A stretch of 64,000 nt of DNA from Helianthus annuus (Eukaryota; Streptophyta; Magnoliopsida; Asterales; Asteraceae), in NCBI RefSeq assembly GCF_002127325.2, contig NC_035437.2, forward strand, positions 108,218,321 through 108,282,320, written 5' to 3'. The notes beneath the pieces were generated by a model. That model saw only the letters and a list, made by a program, of their open reading frames with translations, was not told the DNA's origin and searched no databases. The position numbers and the translations under genes were made by a program. This document shows, piece after piece, positions 1 through 9,732 of this stretch (positions are counted from its first letter, which is position 1; every line of letters starts with the position of its first letter).

Positions 1-815
1 ATACGATCAAACAAGTCTACTAATATAGAGTTTTAAGAAATCAATGGAACAAACAAACATCAAGGGGCTCACCGTAACCTACGGTGACACCGTAAGTTAC
101 GGTGGCAACCTTTGTGCTACGGTGGTTAGCTACTGTTTTACGGTGGACATTTGTGCCCAGGGGCCACCGTAACTTACGGTGACACCGTAAATTACGGTGG
201 TGCCCAGTCCAGCTTTGGTATTTTGTACAAAATCTCGATTTTCCATCTTTTGTTTCAATTCCTACACTGTTTAAACAGACAACTCTTAATTCTACTAACC
301 GCTTACCCCATTATGAGGTGTATATTATGCAAGTCTATTAAACATAAATTGTGACCCAACCATCTATAGCCGACCATGACCCTTCACAAGGGTATCTTTA
401 TTTTTACGTACCTGGCACGGGTCAAGACGTTGACCCGTTAATACTATCTTGCACGTTTCTGAATCCAACAAGTAACATCTCCTACTAGTATTTTGTGCCT
501 CCCTGTAAGTATGGAACTCACACAACACATAATCATCTATGCTCGGATTCAAGTGGTGTTTTTGTCACCACTTGACCCGTATGACCATTTGGTGATTTAC
601 ACCATTGGTTCTACTTAAAATCCCTTTGTTAATCACTCACAATGTGGTTAACCATTATTTTACCCATTCCAACCCGCTTGGTGCTTTACACCTTCTAATT
701 CAATTTCAAGTTATCTTGTTAATCACTATGGTGTGATTAACCTTATTACCCATTTTGACCCGTTACTAAAGAACCTCAATTCCCAATCCTCCAGTAAATC
801 ACCAATATTTGATTC
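1..815. other. Non-coding left flank
   Basis: No convincing gene is present. The stretch is AT-rich and has repeated short TGACCCGTT/TGACCCATT words and 'gtgattaacc' phrases, which suggest LTR or spacer DNA of an old retroelement. The small open frames here lack any codon or motif signal. It lies outside the duplicated segment, because identity with the second copy begins only at about base 816. Confidence 0.6.
71..198. repeat. Cluster of TTACGG/CCGTAA palindromes
   Basis: Four near-perfect 15 bp palindromes of the form ACCGTAAnTTACGGT lie at 71-85, 89-103, 166-180 and 184-198. The first has a mismatched centre. Looser half-sites (CTACGGTGG, TTACGGTGG) lie between them. The same core (TTACGGACCGTAA, CTTACGGTCCGTAAG) occurs in both LTRs of element E3. 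They may be binding sites in an LTR U3 region, but that is inference. Confidence 0.7.
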
Positions 816-2116
816 ACCATTAATTACTCGTTTTGACCCATGTGGTGATTCACAACATTGGGTACTTTATGAAACACCTTGTTAATCACTAAAACGTGAT
901 TAACCTCTTTTACCCGTTTATTATTAAACATGGTATTACATATAAAATTTGCACGTCTAACTAAGAGTGTAAGTATTACTTACCTTGCGTTCGCATAGCA
1001 TTCCTCGCATCTTCAATCCGTTTGACCCGTTCCTCTTCAAGCTCCCATCTAGCTTGATAAGAGTCAAACTAATACCTGACATCCATAAGATGGTTAGCTT
1101 GATCATTCTACATAATGACCATCATCCTATGGACCATTTTCACGCTTATTTGACATTCGATTTAACATGTACAATCCAATTCAATGACCATTTAGAATAC
1201 ATACTTATAATATGGTTCTTCCTTTCTATTGCTCACATGAGCTTTCAACATTACAATGACTTAAATGGCCATAATTATATTTCTCAATTTCACCTAGGCA
1301 TTTCATCAAGCACCTAGTGTGCATAAGTTTTTAACCAACATTTTCTTTTTATTTTCCATTCCCATGAGATCCAAGATCACCATGTGAGTGGAAATTTTCA
1401 CATGATGTGGTTATATACCTTCCTAAACATCAACTTAACAGTTTCCACGCAATTAAAATGTACCAATTTATCCATGATTTATCACATACTAAGTTTCTAC
1501 CTCATAACCCACTTAGGGCAAGGTTACATGACATAAATCTTCAATTTATCAAACATGCAACTATATAATTGTGATAAACATCACTAATACAAGTACATAA
1601 CATCATTAAACAATCGAATTCAGAATCTATCATGCTCCTACATACATCATAATTTGCAAGAACACCTAGCTTCACATACCTTGAGTTGTTTAGGTACTAG
1701 AGACTTGATTTCACACTAGATTCGCCTCAATTTCATGTTGAATTCGGGTTTTTAGGGCTGAATCTTGCTTGTTTAAGCTTGAGTTCTTGAAACCCCTCTT
1801 TCTCCTTCTCTATATGTCGACCCACACACCTTTGTGTGTGTGTGTTGTGTGTTTTCTTTACAAAATGTGCAGAATTTTGTTTATCTTTCTGCCTTTGGAA
1901 CCTTTGGTCCCTCATGTTTCACTAGTTAGCTTAATTTAACATTTCCCCATGTACTTTTGTGTTAGTAAACACTTAACTAACTAGGTTGTTCCCCACATTC
2001 TATGAAATTTCCATATAATTATGTGACAACACCTAATTATAATATTTACCCAGTATTAAAATATTGGGATATTTTAAAATAGTATTTTCCCAATATTAAG
2101 ATATTAGGATGTTACA
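816..2116. other. Non-coding AT-rich block, possible old LTR ending near 2116
   Basis: No gene is supported here. The block holds a TG microsatellite near 1833-1852 and ends with AT-rich inverted sequence (CCCAATATT / AATATTGGG) followed by GGATGTTACA at about 2107-2116. That is what the start of a minus-strand LTR (TGTAACATCC) would look like. The matching other LTR end was not found, so the assignment is tentative. The 110-codon frame at 985-1317 has no recognisable features and is conserved in the second copy only because the whole block is. Confidence 0.45.
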
Positions 2117-2177
2117 TATTTACATAAACAGTTGAAGGCTTCATCCTGAAAACACAGGATCCCTCCACCTTCAACTG

Positions 2178-2616
2178 TCAAACTATTCTACTTGCAGGAA
2201 ATGAAAATTGTTCTAAGTGCAGGACGACCAGATAATTTAGACCCTACAAAATACAGGTATCACTAAAGACAAACTAACCAGGATACAGGTTCAGTATATG
2301 TGTACGAGATACAGGATCTGGATACTTACCTTATTAGGGAAGGAGATTATGGGCTCGATGAATTCCATGAAGCCAAGGTTACCATAAGAGAAACCTTTGG
2401 CAGCAGCAGCAGAGGGCTTAAAGCTGATGGCAACATATGGCTCCTTTTTCACCAAGACAGGCTTAGAAAAGTTGTCAAGCTCATCTGGATCAAAAGTAGC
2501 AGGGTCCTTGATGGAATCTGCGTAAAAGGGAGTAATTCTAATTTCATTACATGATAGTATTCTGAAGTAATCAAACCTATGCAGGAATATTTAAAACAGA
2601 TATCCTTACCAGACAT
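2178..2616 (-). CDS. Small spliced antisense gene of element B (predicted 86 aa)
   Basis: Three short exons on the minus strand join into one open frame. Exon 1 is 2616-2610 (ATGTCTG). A GTAAGG donor leads to an acceptor ending ACGCAG and exon 2 at 2517-2330 (188 nt). A GTAAGT donor leads to an acceptor ending TTGTAG and exon 3 at 2243-2178, with a TGA stop. Seven plus 188 nt is exactly 65 codons, followed by 21 codons and the stop. The product starts MSDSIKDPATFDPDELDNF. It has no recognised domain. It sits where the antisense gene lies in the other Tat elements here, and its first-exon donor context (ATGTCnnGTAAG) resembles their second donor. It may therefore be a remnant of the same gene with a lost 5' part. 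Splicing is predicted, not shown. Confidence 0.5.
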
Positions 2617-2685
2617 GTTGGAATGACTAAAAAAAATATATCCGTTGGAATCATGATATCCAACAGTTATATTTTTGGGGACAAT

Positions 2686-3597
2686 TGTTATGGGTGAAAT
2701 TCTGAGCCTATATCCTGATTTTGTATCTTGATTTTTTATTAGTTGTATATGATCAGGATACCAGATCAGGATACCGGATCAGGATACCGGGCTAGGATAT
2801 TGGTAATATCCTGAGGCAGTATCCTGACTATTACTAACGATTGGCTTGTAAAACGTTGGTTGCAAGGTACCAAAATTAAAGGACTTGATCTACCTGAAGA
2901 TTCGCTCAAGGTGGTTGAAAAATGGACGTTGATAGTGGAAGAATGGGTCTTGTAACGGTCAGAAAGGCATATTCCGCGAGAATATCGGATGTTGGTCAAT
3001 GTTATTGACATTGTAACGGTTATATGAGCTGAAGATCCGGTTTTGTAGTCAATAAGCACGTGGAAAACAAGTAGAAAGAGTCCCCCAACGTTCAGAATGG
3101 AATATTCCCAGCATCCCGGAATAATAGGAGAGTTAGTTTGTTTTTTGTAACTATATAAAGGGGCGATCGGATCATAGGTAGACACAACTTTTCACACACT
3201 TTCACTCACACTCTTTGCTCTCTAGCTACTAGCAACCACTACACACAAACACTTGTACTCAAATCTCATTGTAACACTTAGTTGATCCGTATCATATCCT
3301 GCACTGTATCCTGAAGTTTGAAGCAATAAGAAGAACAAGGCAGCTGCGATTGTCAGCTCCCGAGGTTTTATGCCGGCGATCTAGATTGATCAAAGGGCTT
3401 TCCTCGTACATCTCGTGTCAACCCCTTTACTTTTTGCTCATTGTTTGATCGTAAATACAGCTCAATATCCTGAGCCGTATTCTGAATACTGTTTCTCTAA
3501 ACAACTTAACCAACATATTTTCAACACATTTTTTAGCATACTACCTCACTTAACTAATTTGATCACTTAATTGCTTCGGTAATTTTTGACCAAAACA
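2686..3597 (+). repeat. LTR of element B (912 bp)
   Basis: Begins TGTTATGGGTG and ends GACCAAAACA, with a TATA box TATATAAAG at 3152-3160. Downstream of it two small inverted repeats occur in series: AGCTG/CAGCT (3342-3346, 3354-3358) and CGAGG/CCTCG (3361-3365, 3402-3406). Diverged versions of both occur in the E0, E1, N1 and E2 LTRs. The 3' end runs straight into an inverted LTR fragment, so no right-hand target duplication is visible. Confidence 0.75.
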
Positions 3598-3898
3598 ACA
3601 AACATTCCGCATTTTGAGCAAGTCCTCCACGAACTCCATAACGTCCACTTCAGCCATGCACGTGCGGAATAAATATGGAATATGCTCCAGGAATATCGCC
3701 AAGACCAAGCCCAAGCTCGTACTCCTGCAAAACAACATCATATTCAAAGCAGACAATCGTTAGTATAAGGATCCTTACGATGATCCATGATCCTGATCCT
3801 GCAATACTTCTGAGGATCACTAATTCAAACAGAAGTGAGGATCACTAAACCCAACAGTAATAGAGGATCACTGATCATTGGAAAATCCTCCCCTAACA
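3598..3898 (-). repeat. Inverted fragment of an E0-type LTR
   Basis: This is the reverse complement of about the first 300 bp of the E0 3' LTR (46363-46665), from TGTTAGGGGAGGATTTTCC at 3898 to GCGGAATGTTTGTT near 3598, with only a few substitutions. It abuts the end of the B LTR at a shared AACA, which points to an illegitimate end-joining event at microhomology. Confidence 0.8.
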
Positions 3899-4660
3899 AC
3901 TATTATTTGGTGTCGGTAACTTTACTTGAATCCTTAACTTTATATTTGCCGCGACGATCACGTTTGAGCACAACCCTACAAACATAACTAATAATTATTA
4001 GTTTATATGTGGTTTTTATCTCATTATCTACAGGCCATATGCATCATCAATAGTTTTTTTTAAATGTATTCTCAATATTACACATTTGTGTGTGTTAATG
4101 TTAAATATATATTCTTTCTTATATTTATTTTATAAAAATTTATAGAAAAAATGATGTGTAAAAATCAATATTATAATTATAAATAAACAAGAACATTAAT
4201 AAGAAAAAAAAACAAAACCTGAAATACTTAAAAACAGATTTTAGTGCTCTTTTAGAAAAATTGATTAAGTATTAGTTAATAATTAAGTAATAATTTTATG
4301 GTAAAATCACTGAAATAGGTTCAGCAATTTTCGGTTTTTTTTGTTTTTTGGTTTTCTGCTCACCCCTACTTTATAGGTATATTTTATCACTATTTATATT
4401 AAAACAAAAAAAAACTATATTCCAGCTATTATCATGCTTTGGACGCGCCAAAATTAGATTGCGACCTATTGCCGCATCGCCACACTAAACGCTATAGCGG
4501 TGCGATGCTCGCTATTAACAACAATGTACTCCACACTTCCATGCATTAAACAAAGCATACAATTAACCATTTTAACATGGTATACTTTTATACATACATT
4601 CCAACATATATAAATATACACACACAAAAAAAAAAAGAACTCATACTAAACAAAACAAAC
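3899..4660. other. Non-coding stretch downstream of the kinase fragment
   Basis: AT-rich sequence with poly-A/T runs. No retroelement motif was seen. A short minus-strand exon-like stretch near 3900-3985, preceded by TTTGTAG, is open in more than one frame. It does not resemble the casein kinase tail, so no gene is called. It is probably intron or flanking host DNA belonging with the kinase fragment. Confidence 0.45.
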
Positions 4661-5132
4661 CTGGAGTTTTCTCTGCTCTTTCTGCTGAAGGCCCGGGAGT
4701 CAGTGGTAATTTTCCAACCGTCTGATTTGTAATAGAGACTTATAAGCAAATCTTTAAAAAAAAATAAAGGAATGAAACTAAAAGAAATACTTACCCGTCC
4801 TCTAGAACTGGAACCCGAACCAATTTGAGGATACTTCAATATAGTCCAGTCAAAAACATAGTCAAACTGATACCCTAAAATAGAAAATAATTGAAATAAT
4901 ACATCATTAATATGATTATATTATATGAGAACAAAAAAGAGTATATGCTCTAAAACATCCTTGTGTTTCTAAACATGAAATGGAAAACATTAACATAGAA
5001 TTTACCTTCTCGAATGAATAAATCCCGGAAAAGCCTTTTCAAGTATGAATAATCTGGCTTGTCATCAAACCGCAATGATCGACAATAACGAAAATATGAT
5101 ATGAATTCTGTTGGATAAGACTTGCATAGCAC
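4661..5132 (-). pseudogene. Casein kinase I-like gene fragment (three exons, introns intact)
   Basis: Three minus-strand exons with canonical borders join in one frame. Exon A is 5132-5006 ([20 protein letters not shown], then [20 protein letters not shown] and REG). Exon B is 4874-4795 (YQFDYVFDWTILKYPQIG...). Exon C is 4721-4661 (TVGKLPLTPGPSAERAEKTP). These match the C-terminal end of the kinase domain and the start of the variable tail of plant casein kinase I serine/threonine kinases. The ATP-binding and catalytic loops and the true C-terminus are missing. The 5' side is cut off at about 5177 by E0 pol. Because the introns remain, it was trapped or stranded as DNA and is not a processed copy. 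Its exons carry no stop codon, so it is young, but it cannot encode an active kinase. The same fragment is present in the second copy of the duplication. Confidence 0.85.
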
Positions 5133-5180
5133 CTGTAGATTTTGACATTTAAAAGTCGTTTTGTTATAAATTACAATCAC

Positions 5181-7556
5181 CTGCCAATGCTAAGGATGTG
5201 CAAAGATTGACAGGCAGGATCGCAGCCTTGAACAGGTTCATATCCAAATCCTCAGAAAAGTGCAAGGAATTCTATGACATCCTGAGGAAGAACAAGAAAT
5301 TTGAATGGACTGAGAAGCATGAAAGTGCCCTCAAAGCTCTTAAAGATTACCTATCCTCAGCCCCCGGCTTGATGAAACCAGAAAAAGGGGATATATTATC
5401 CTTATACTTAGCGGTATCCTCAAAAGCAGTAAGTGCGGTCCTTGTTAAGGATCACCAAGGTATACAACATCCTGTTTATTATGTAAGTAAGAGTTTGCTT
5501 GATGCTGAATCCAGGTATTCACATTTAGAAAAACTTATTTTTTCTTTAATCATGGCATCCACTAAATTAAGACATTATTTTGAAACTCATGCCATTATTG
5601 TTAAGACTAATTTTCCAATTAAGAATGTTCTCAGGAAACCTGAAATGTCAGGAAGGATGGCTAAGTGGGCAGTGAAGCTCAGTGCTTATGATATAAGATA
5701 TGAGCCTAGAACAGCCATTAAATCCCAAGCCTTAGCTGACTTTGTGGTAGATTTCAGTAGTGACTTGCAAAGGGAGGCTGAATTAGAAGTCCAACAGCTA
5801 GAGGAAACTAAGGATCCTTGGATACTCTACACTGATGGAGCCTCTAATGTTAAAGGAACAGAGCTTGGAATACTACTAAAATCGCCACAGGGGGACATAA
5901 TACCCCACTCCATAGCTTGTGAATTTCAAACTACCAACAATGAGGCTGAGTATGAAGCCTTGATAGCTGGTTTGCAAATTGCTAAGCATATGAGGATCGG
6001 GTATCTTGAGGTACATGTAGATTCATTATTAATCACTAATCACTTTAATGAATCCTATGCTGTTAAAGGTGAAAAGCTAATCAAATACTTAGAGATAGTC
6101 AAAGAATTGGCACTCTCTTTTGTATCCTTTAGTTTGACACAGGTACCAAGAGAAGAGAATGTAGAAGCTGATGCACTGGCTAATTTAGGATCATCCTTGA
6201 AGATCCTTGAAGATATCAAAATCCCTATTATCCACATCCTGAATCCTACTATAGAGGATCATGTGGCTATGGAAATAGGAGAGGATTCGGCGATCATACC
6301 TAGTGATGCTCCGCAATCAGGATCCTGGATCCTTCCAATCATGAGATATATCCAACATGGAGAGATCCCTACAGGAGAAAACCCCAGAGCTTTCAAAATT
6401 AAGGTATCTCAATTTACAATATTGAATAACATGCTATACAAACGATCTCTTGCAGGACCATATCTAAGATGTATCGAGGATCCTGAAATCCAAGAAGTCT
6501 TAAAGGATTTTCATGAAGGAGATTGTGGAAACCACACTGGGGGCAGGGCATTATTCTCAAGGATCCTGAGGACAGGATACCATTGGCCAACTATGAAGAA
6601 GGATGCTGTGGAATATGCCAAGAAGTGTGATCCTTGTCAGAGACATAGTAATATCCTTCACCAACCAGCAGAGCTTTTGCATCCTATATCCTCTTCTTGG
6701 CCATTTATGAGATGGGGAATGGATATAGTTGGTAAGCTTCCTAAGGCACCTGGTGGAAAAGTGTTCATGCTTGCTATGACTGATTACTTCTCCAAGTGGA
6801 TAGAGGCTGAAGCCTTTGCTCAAGTCAGAGAAAAAGAAGTGATATCCTTTATTAAAAGAAACATTATTACTAGATTTGGTATTCCTTCTGAAATTGTTTG
6901 TGATAATGGATCCCAATTTATTAGGAATAGAACTACTAACTTTTGTGACAGCTGGGGGATTAAGATGATAACATCAACACCAGTTCACCCACAAGCTAAT
7001 GGTCAGGCAGAATCATTCAACTAGATCATCATCAACAACTTGAAAAAGAAGCTTGGATCCAAGAAAGGAAAATGGGCAGAAGAACTACCTTATGTGCTTT
7101 GGGCTGGTAGGACAACTCCCAAGAATGCTACTCGCCAAACTCCATTTTTTTTGGTATTTTGGGCAGAATCAGTGATCCCTACAGAGATGGTGGTTCCAAC
7201 TGCAAGAACAAGCATTCGTGATCCTGAAGAAAATGCTGAAAACTTGGTTCAAGACTTGGATACTATAGAAGAAATCAGGGATTTGGCAAGGATAAGGATG
7301 GCCAGTTATCAACAAAGGATGGCTGGAGCTTACAACAAAAATGTCAGGATCAGGAAATTCCAAGTTGGTGATATGGTATTAAGGAAAGCATTTCAAAATA
7401 CCACAAATCCTGCTGATGGAAAGTTGGCACCAAAGTGGGAAGGCCCTTATTTGATTGAAGCTGAGGCAGGAAGGGGGCATATCGATTGCTAACAATGGAA
7501 GGTGATTTGCTACCAAGAGCTTGGAATGCTGTCCATTTGAAGAAATATTTCATGTG
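5181..7556 (+). pseudogene. E0 pol remnant (RNase H, archaeal-type RNase H, integrase)
   Basis: A long frame from 5198 to 7024 begins after the RT catalytic core. It encodes the RT-linked RNase H region (SLYLAVSSKAVSAVLVKD...), a second plant/archaeal-type RNase H (ILYTDGASNVKG..., NNEAEYEALIAGL), the integrase zinc finger (HEGDCGNH, CDPCQRH) and the DDE core (GMDIVG, VCDNGSQF, HPQANGQAE). The double RNase H places it in the Tat clade of Ty3/gypsy. It is dead. The 5' half is missing, AAG has become TAG at 7022-7024 right after the catalytic Glu region, and a 1 bp loss near 7470 (GKGAY becomes GRGHI) shifts the last codons. The tail 7040-7492 (GDMVLRKAF, KWEGPYLIEA) holds the GPY-type C-terminus. 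The original TGA is at 7554-7556. Confidence 0.9.
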
Positions 7557-7771
7557 ACAAGGATCCATGATCCTCACATGACAAGTATCCTTGAAGGATC
7601 CTTACAGAACAGATGATCCTCATTTTGGTAACATTCTAATCTCAAACTATTTCATTCTTTTATTCTCTTATATAAGGATAAGGATCATGCATCCTTTATC
7701 CTCCTTTCACTTGATTCTGAGTTTTGAAGGTTCAGGTATCCTTAACAAAGGACTGATTATCCACAGAAGTA

Positions 7772-8158
7772 TCCAGTTATTTGGGCTTGACCCCAGTTAT
7801 TTAGGCTTGACCCCAGTTTGGGCCTGTCCCCAGTTTCGCCAGTAGCGCACGATGATCCTGGTACAGTTCATGGCAATGGGACCAGTACTCGCTTTAGGGG
7901 CTGACAATTTCATTGTACTGGATGTATTCGGGATCCTACGTATAATGGTAGACGTACCATACATCCATTCCTAAGGTTTCTAACGTTTTCACGTTTGCTA
8001 AGGTTTTGGCATTTTCATGTCACTAAGTTTGGATAGTCGCCAGTGAGGGCCATACTCCAGTTTACACACGATCCTTTGGGCTTGTCCCCAGTTATCCTTT
8101 GGGCTTGTCCCCAGTATATTGGGCTTGTCCCCAGAATTGTTGGGCTTGTCCTCAGTTA
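7772..8158 (+). repeat. 22 bp minisatellite in the E0 post-pol region
   Basis: Tandem or near-tandem units of about 22 bp (TTGGGCTTGTCCCCAGTTATCC) occur as two blocks, 7772-7842 and 8088-8158. They are separated by about 245 bp that includes a small inverted repeat (ATGGTA-GACG-TACCAT, about 7947-7962). The same arrangement is found in N1, E1, E2 and the second copy with differing unit counts. Tandem repeats in the 3' untranslated part of Tat/Ogre elements are known and can seed satellites. Confidence 0.85.
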
Positions 8159-8631
8159 CTAACTCTTATCTTATATTGGCTTAGTCCCAAGTTGTATCTT
8201 ATTTCAGATTTTTGGAGACAAACGACCAGGGATCCTTGATCCTTACCTTCTACTAAGGTTTGTCTTTTGGTTATCCTGATTATAATGTTAAAGGTTAGGA
8301 TCCTAACTTGGATTCTCAGGTATGATCCTTAACTATTTTGATTTTATTCATTATTCATTTGAGTAACCCTTATACTTTGACAACTGAACTTATGATCCTT
8401 AAAATATACTACTTTTTGGAACTTGTCGACTATAGGATATGTGATCCTTGATCATATCCTAAACTTTTTGAGGATATTTATTAAGTTTTTTCTTTACTTG
8501 ATAAGTTTAAACAAAATGAATATCGCAACAATTGAAAAGTAAAGTACTAACAAGGATAGCAACACGGGAGATAGCAAAAAAGTTAAAGTTATTTTATTCG
8601 CAAAACATTAAACCCTTTAAGGTTGTCAAAA

Positions 8632-8685
8632 TTGCCAACCCACGTTTCTACCAGCAAAACGTGGCCCGTCCACATGGGTTGGCAA
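8632..8685 (+). other. Conserved two-part hairpin in the E0 3' region
   Basis: The outer arms TTGCCAACCCA (8632-8642) and TGGGTTGGCAA (8675-8685) are perfectly complementary. Nested inside are CCACGTTT (8640-8647) and AAACGTGG (8657-8664). The arms overlap by three bases, so the two stems compete or stack. The element is present at the same place in every Tat copy here. Confidence 0.75.
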
Positions 8686-8848
8686 AGGGTGTCCATTGTT
8701 TACGGGTCTTTGTAATGCAGGAAATAAAAGACGGAAGGATAACGAGTGGCTTCATCCCCCAAACAGAGGATCCATCCACCAACCATTATCATGCCTATTG
8801 TTCAAGGATCCATGATCCTTCACCCTAGAAACTATTGTCTAAAGTTAT

Positions 8849-9566
8849 TGTTAGGGCAGGATTTTAATGACCTGTGATCCTTACATGATATCCTAACAAG
8901 TGATCCTTGTTTCTTTGGCAGATAGTGATCCTCAGAAGAGCTTCAGGACCAGGATCATGGATCATCCTAAGGATCCTCATACTAACGATTGTTCTCTTTA
9001 TATTTAATGTTGTTTTGCAGGAATTACGAGTTGGACCTGGTCTTGGCAACGTTATTAAGGAATCTTTCATGTAAATCTCGCACATACACTGCCGGAAATA
9101 GACGTTGTGGAGAATAAGGAAACTTAGCACAATTTACGGGCAATTAGTTAGGCTAAATTTACTTCTATTTCTAAAGGGGTAACGAGCTAGTAGTTAGGTG
9201 ACTTGCCTAAAATTCGACCACACACGCTTATATAAATTGCACTCTTGAGCATTCGGAAGACACAACACACTTCTTACACACTCTAGCATACTACACCATA
9301 GTGATCCTTGTACCTAGCTCGTTACCATCCAAAGTTGTAAACATTGTTTATTATATTGAAGTTTGGTGATCGGTAGTTTCCATCACCCGAGGTTTTTTAT
9401 GCCGGAGATCATTCATTGATCAAGGGCTTTTTCCTCGTATAAATCCTTGTGTCACTTGTGCAATTTTCATTTAAGTGATCCTTATCTTTGTTCATCATAC
9501 CAAGCATCATTCCCCGTTTACAAAGAGTTTGGTTGCATTATCCTTGTGTGATTTTTGACCAAAACA
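8849..9566 (+). repeat. E1 5' LTR (718 bp)
   Basis: TGTTAGGGCAGG...GACCAAAACA. A TATA box TATATAAA lies at 9229-9236. Downstream hairpins are GGTGAT/ATCACC (9365-9370, 9382-9387) and CGAGG/CCTCG (9388-9392, 9433-9437), probably in the transcribed leader. About nine GATCC/GGATC words lie in this LTR. Confidence 0.95.
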
Positions 9567-9569
9567 GTT

Positions 9570-9587
9570 TGGCGCCCACCGTGGGGC
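9570..9587 (+). promoter_or_regulatory. E1 primer binding site
   Basis: TGGCGCCCACCGTGGGGC starts three bases after the LTR end (CA at 9566). The position and the TGGCGCC start fit a tRNA primer site. The exact tRNA was not determined. Confidence 0.75.
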
Positions 9588-9732
9588 AATTGGTGCTTCA
9601 TTCATAAGAAAGTTTTTCTGTTGGTAATCATTCCGGAGTGTTGCATGGCTTCATCGTTGAAGAATACCTCCACAGCGATGTCTGAAGTCAATTCATCTAA
9701 GGGCGTTCCACCTTTGCCTCCACCACTAGCTG

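Larger units (their letters stand above)
2117..3597 (+). mobile_element. Element B: 3' end of a Tat-like Ty3/gypsy element
   Basis: This is the tail of a plus-strand LTR element: remnants of the internal 3' region with antisense coding exons, a purine-rich tract (ATTTTTGGGGACAAT) just before 2686, and a 912 bp LTR. Gag and pol are absent. The layout (antisense gene, PPT, LTR ending in TTTTTGACCAAAACA) matches the better preserved Tat elements downstream, but the sequence is diverged and uses AGGATA/TATCCT words where they use AGGATC/GATCCT. The left edge, at about 2117, is approximate. Confidence 0.7.
5179..8848 (+). mobile_element. Element E0, part 1: 5'-truncated Tat element
   Basis: E0 starts abruptly inside pol at about 5179 (CCTGCCAATGCTAAGGATGTG), with no 5' LTR, gag or RT core. 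It continues through RNase H, integrase and the post-pol region and is then split by E1 at the TSD GTTAT (8844-8848). It resumes at 30343-30947, 36025-36062 and 46324-47076. The parent insertion is therefore older than E1, E2 and E3. Confidence 0.85.

Noticed and set aside
985..1317. A 110-codon ORF perfectly conserved at 47335-47667
   Set aside because: Conservation is explained by the segmental duplication. There is no domain or motif, and the surroundings are non-coding repeat DNA.
3900..3985. A fourth exon of the kinase fragment
   Set aside because: An AG acceptor-like site precedes an open stretch, but more than one frame is open and none resembles the casein kinase I tail.
3899..5177. 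Possible Helitron or Pack-type transposon carrying the kinase fragment
   Set aside because: No terminal inverted repeats, no TC/CTRR ends with a terminal hairpin and no target duplication were seen. The edges coincide with retroelement breakpoints instead.
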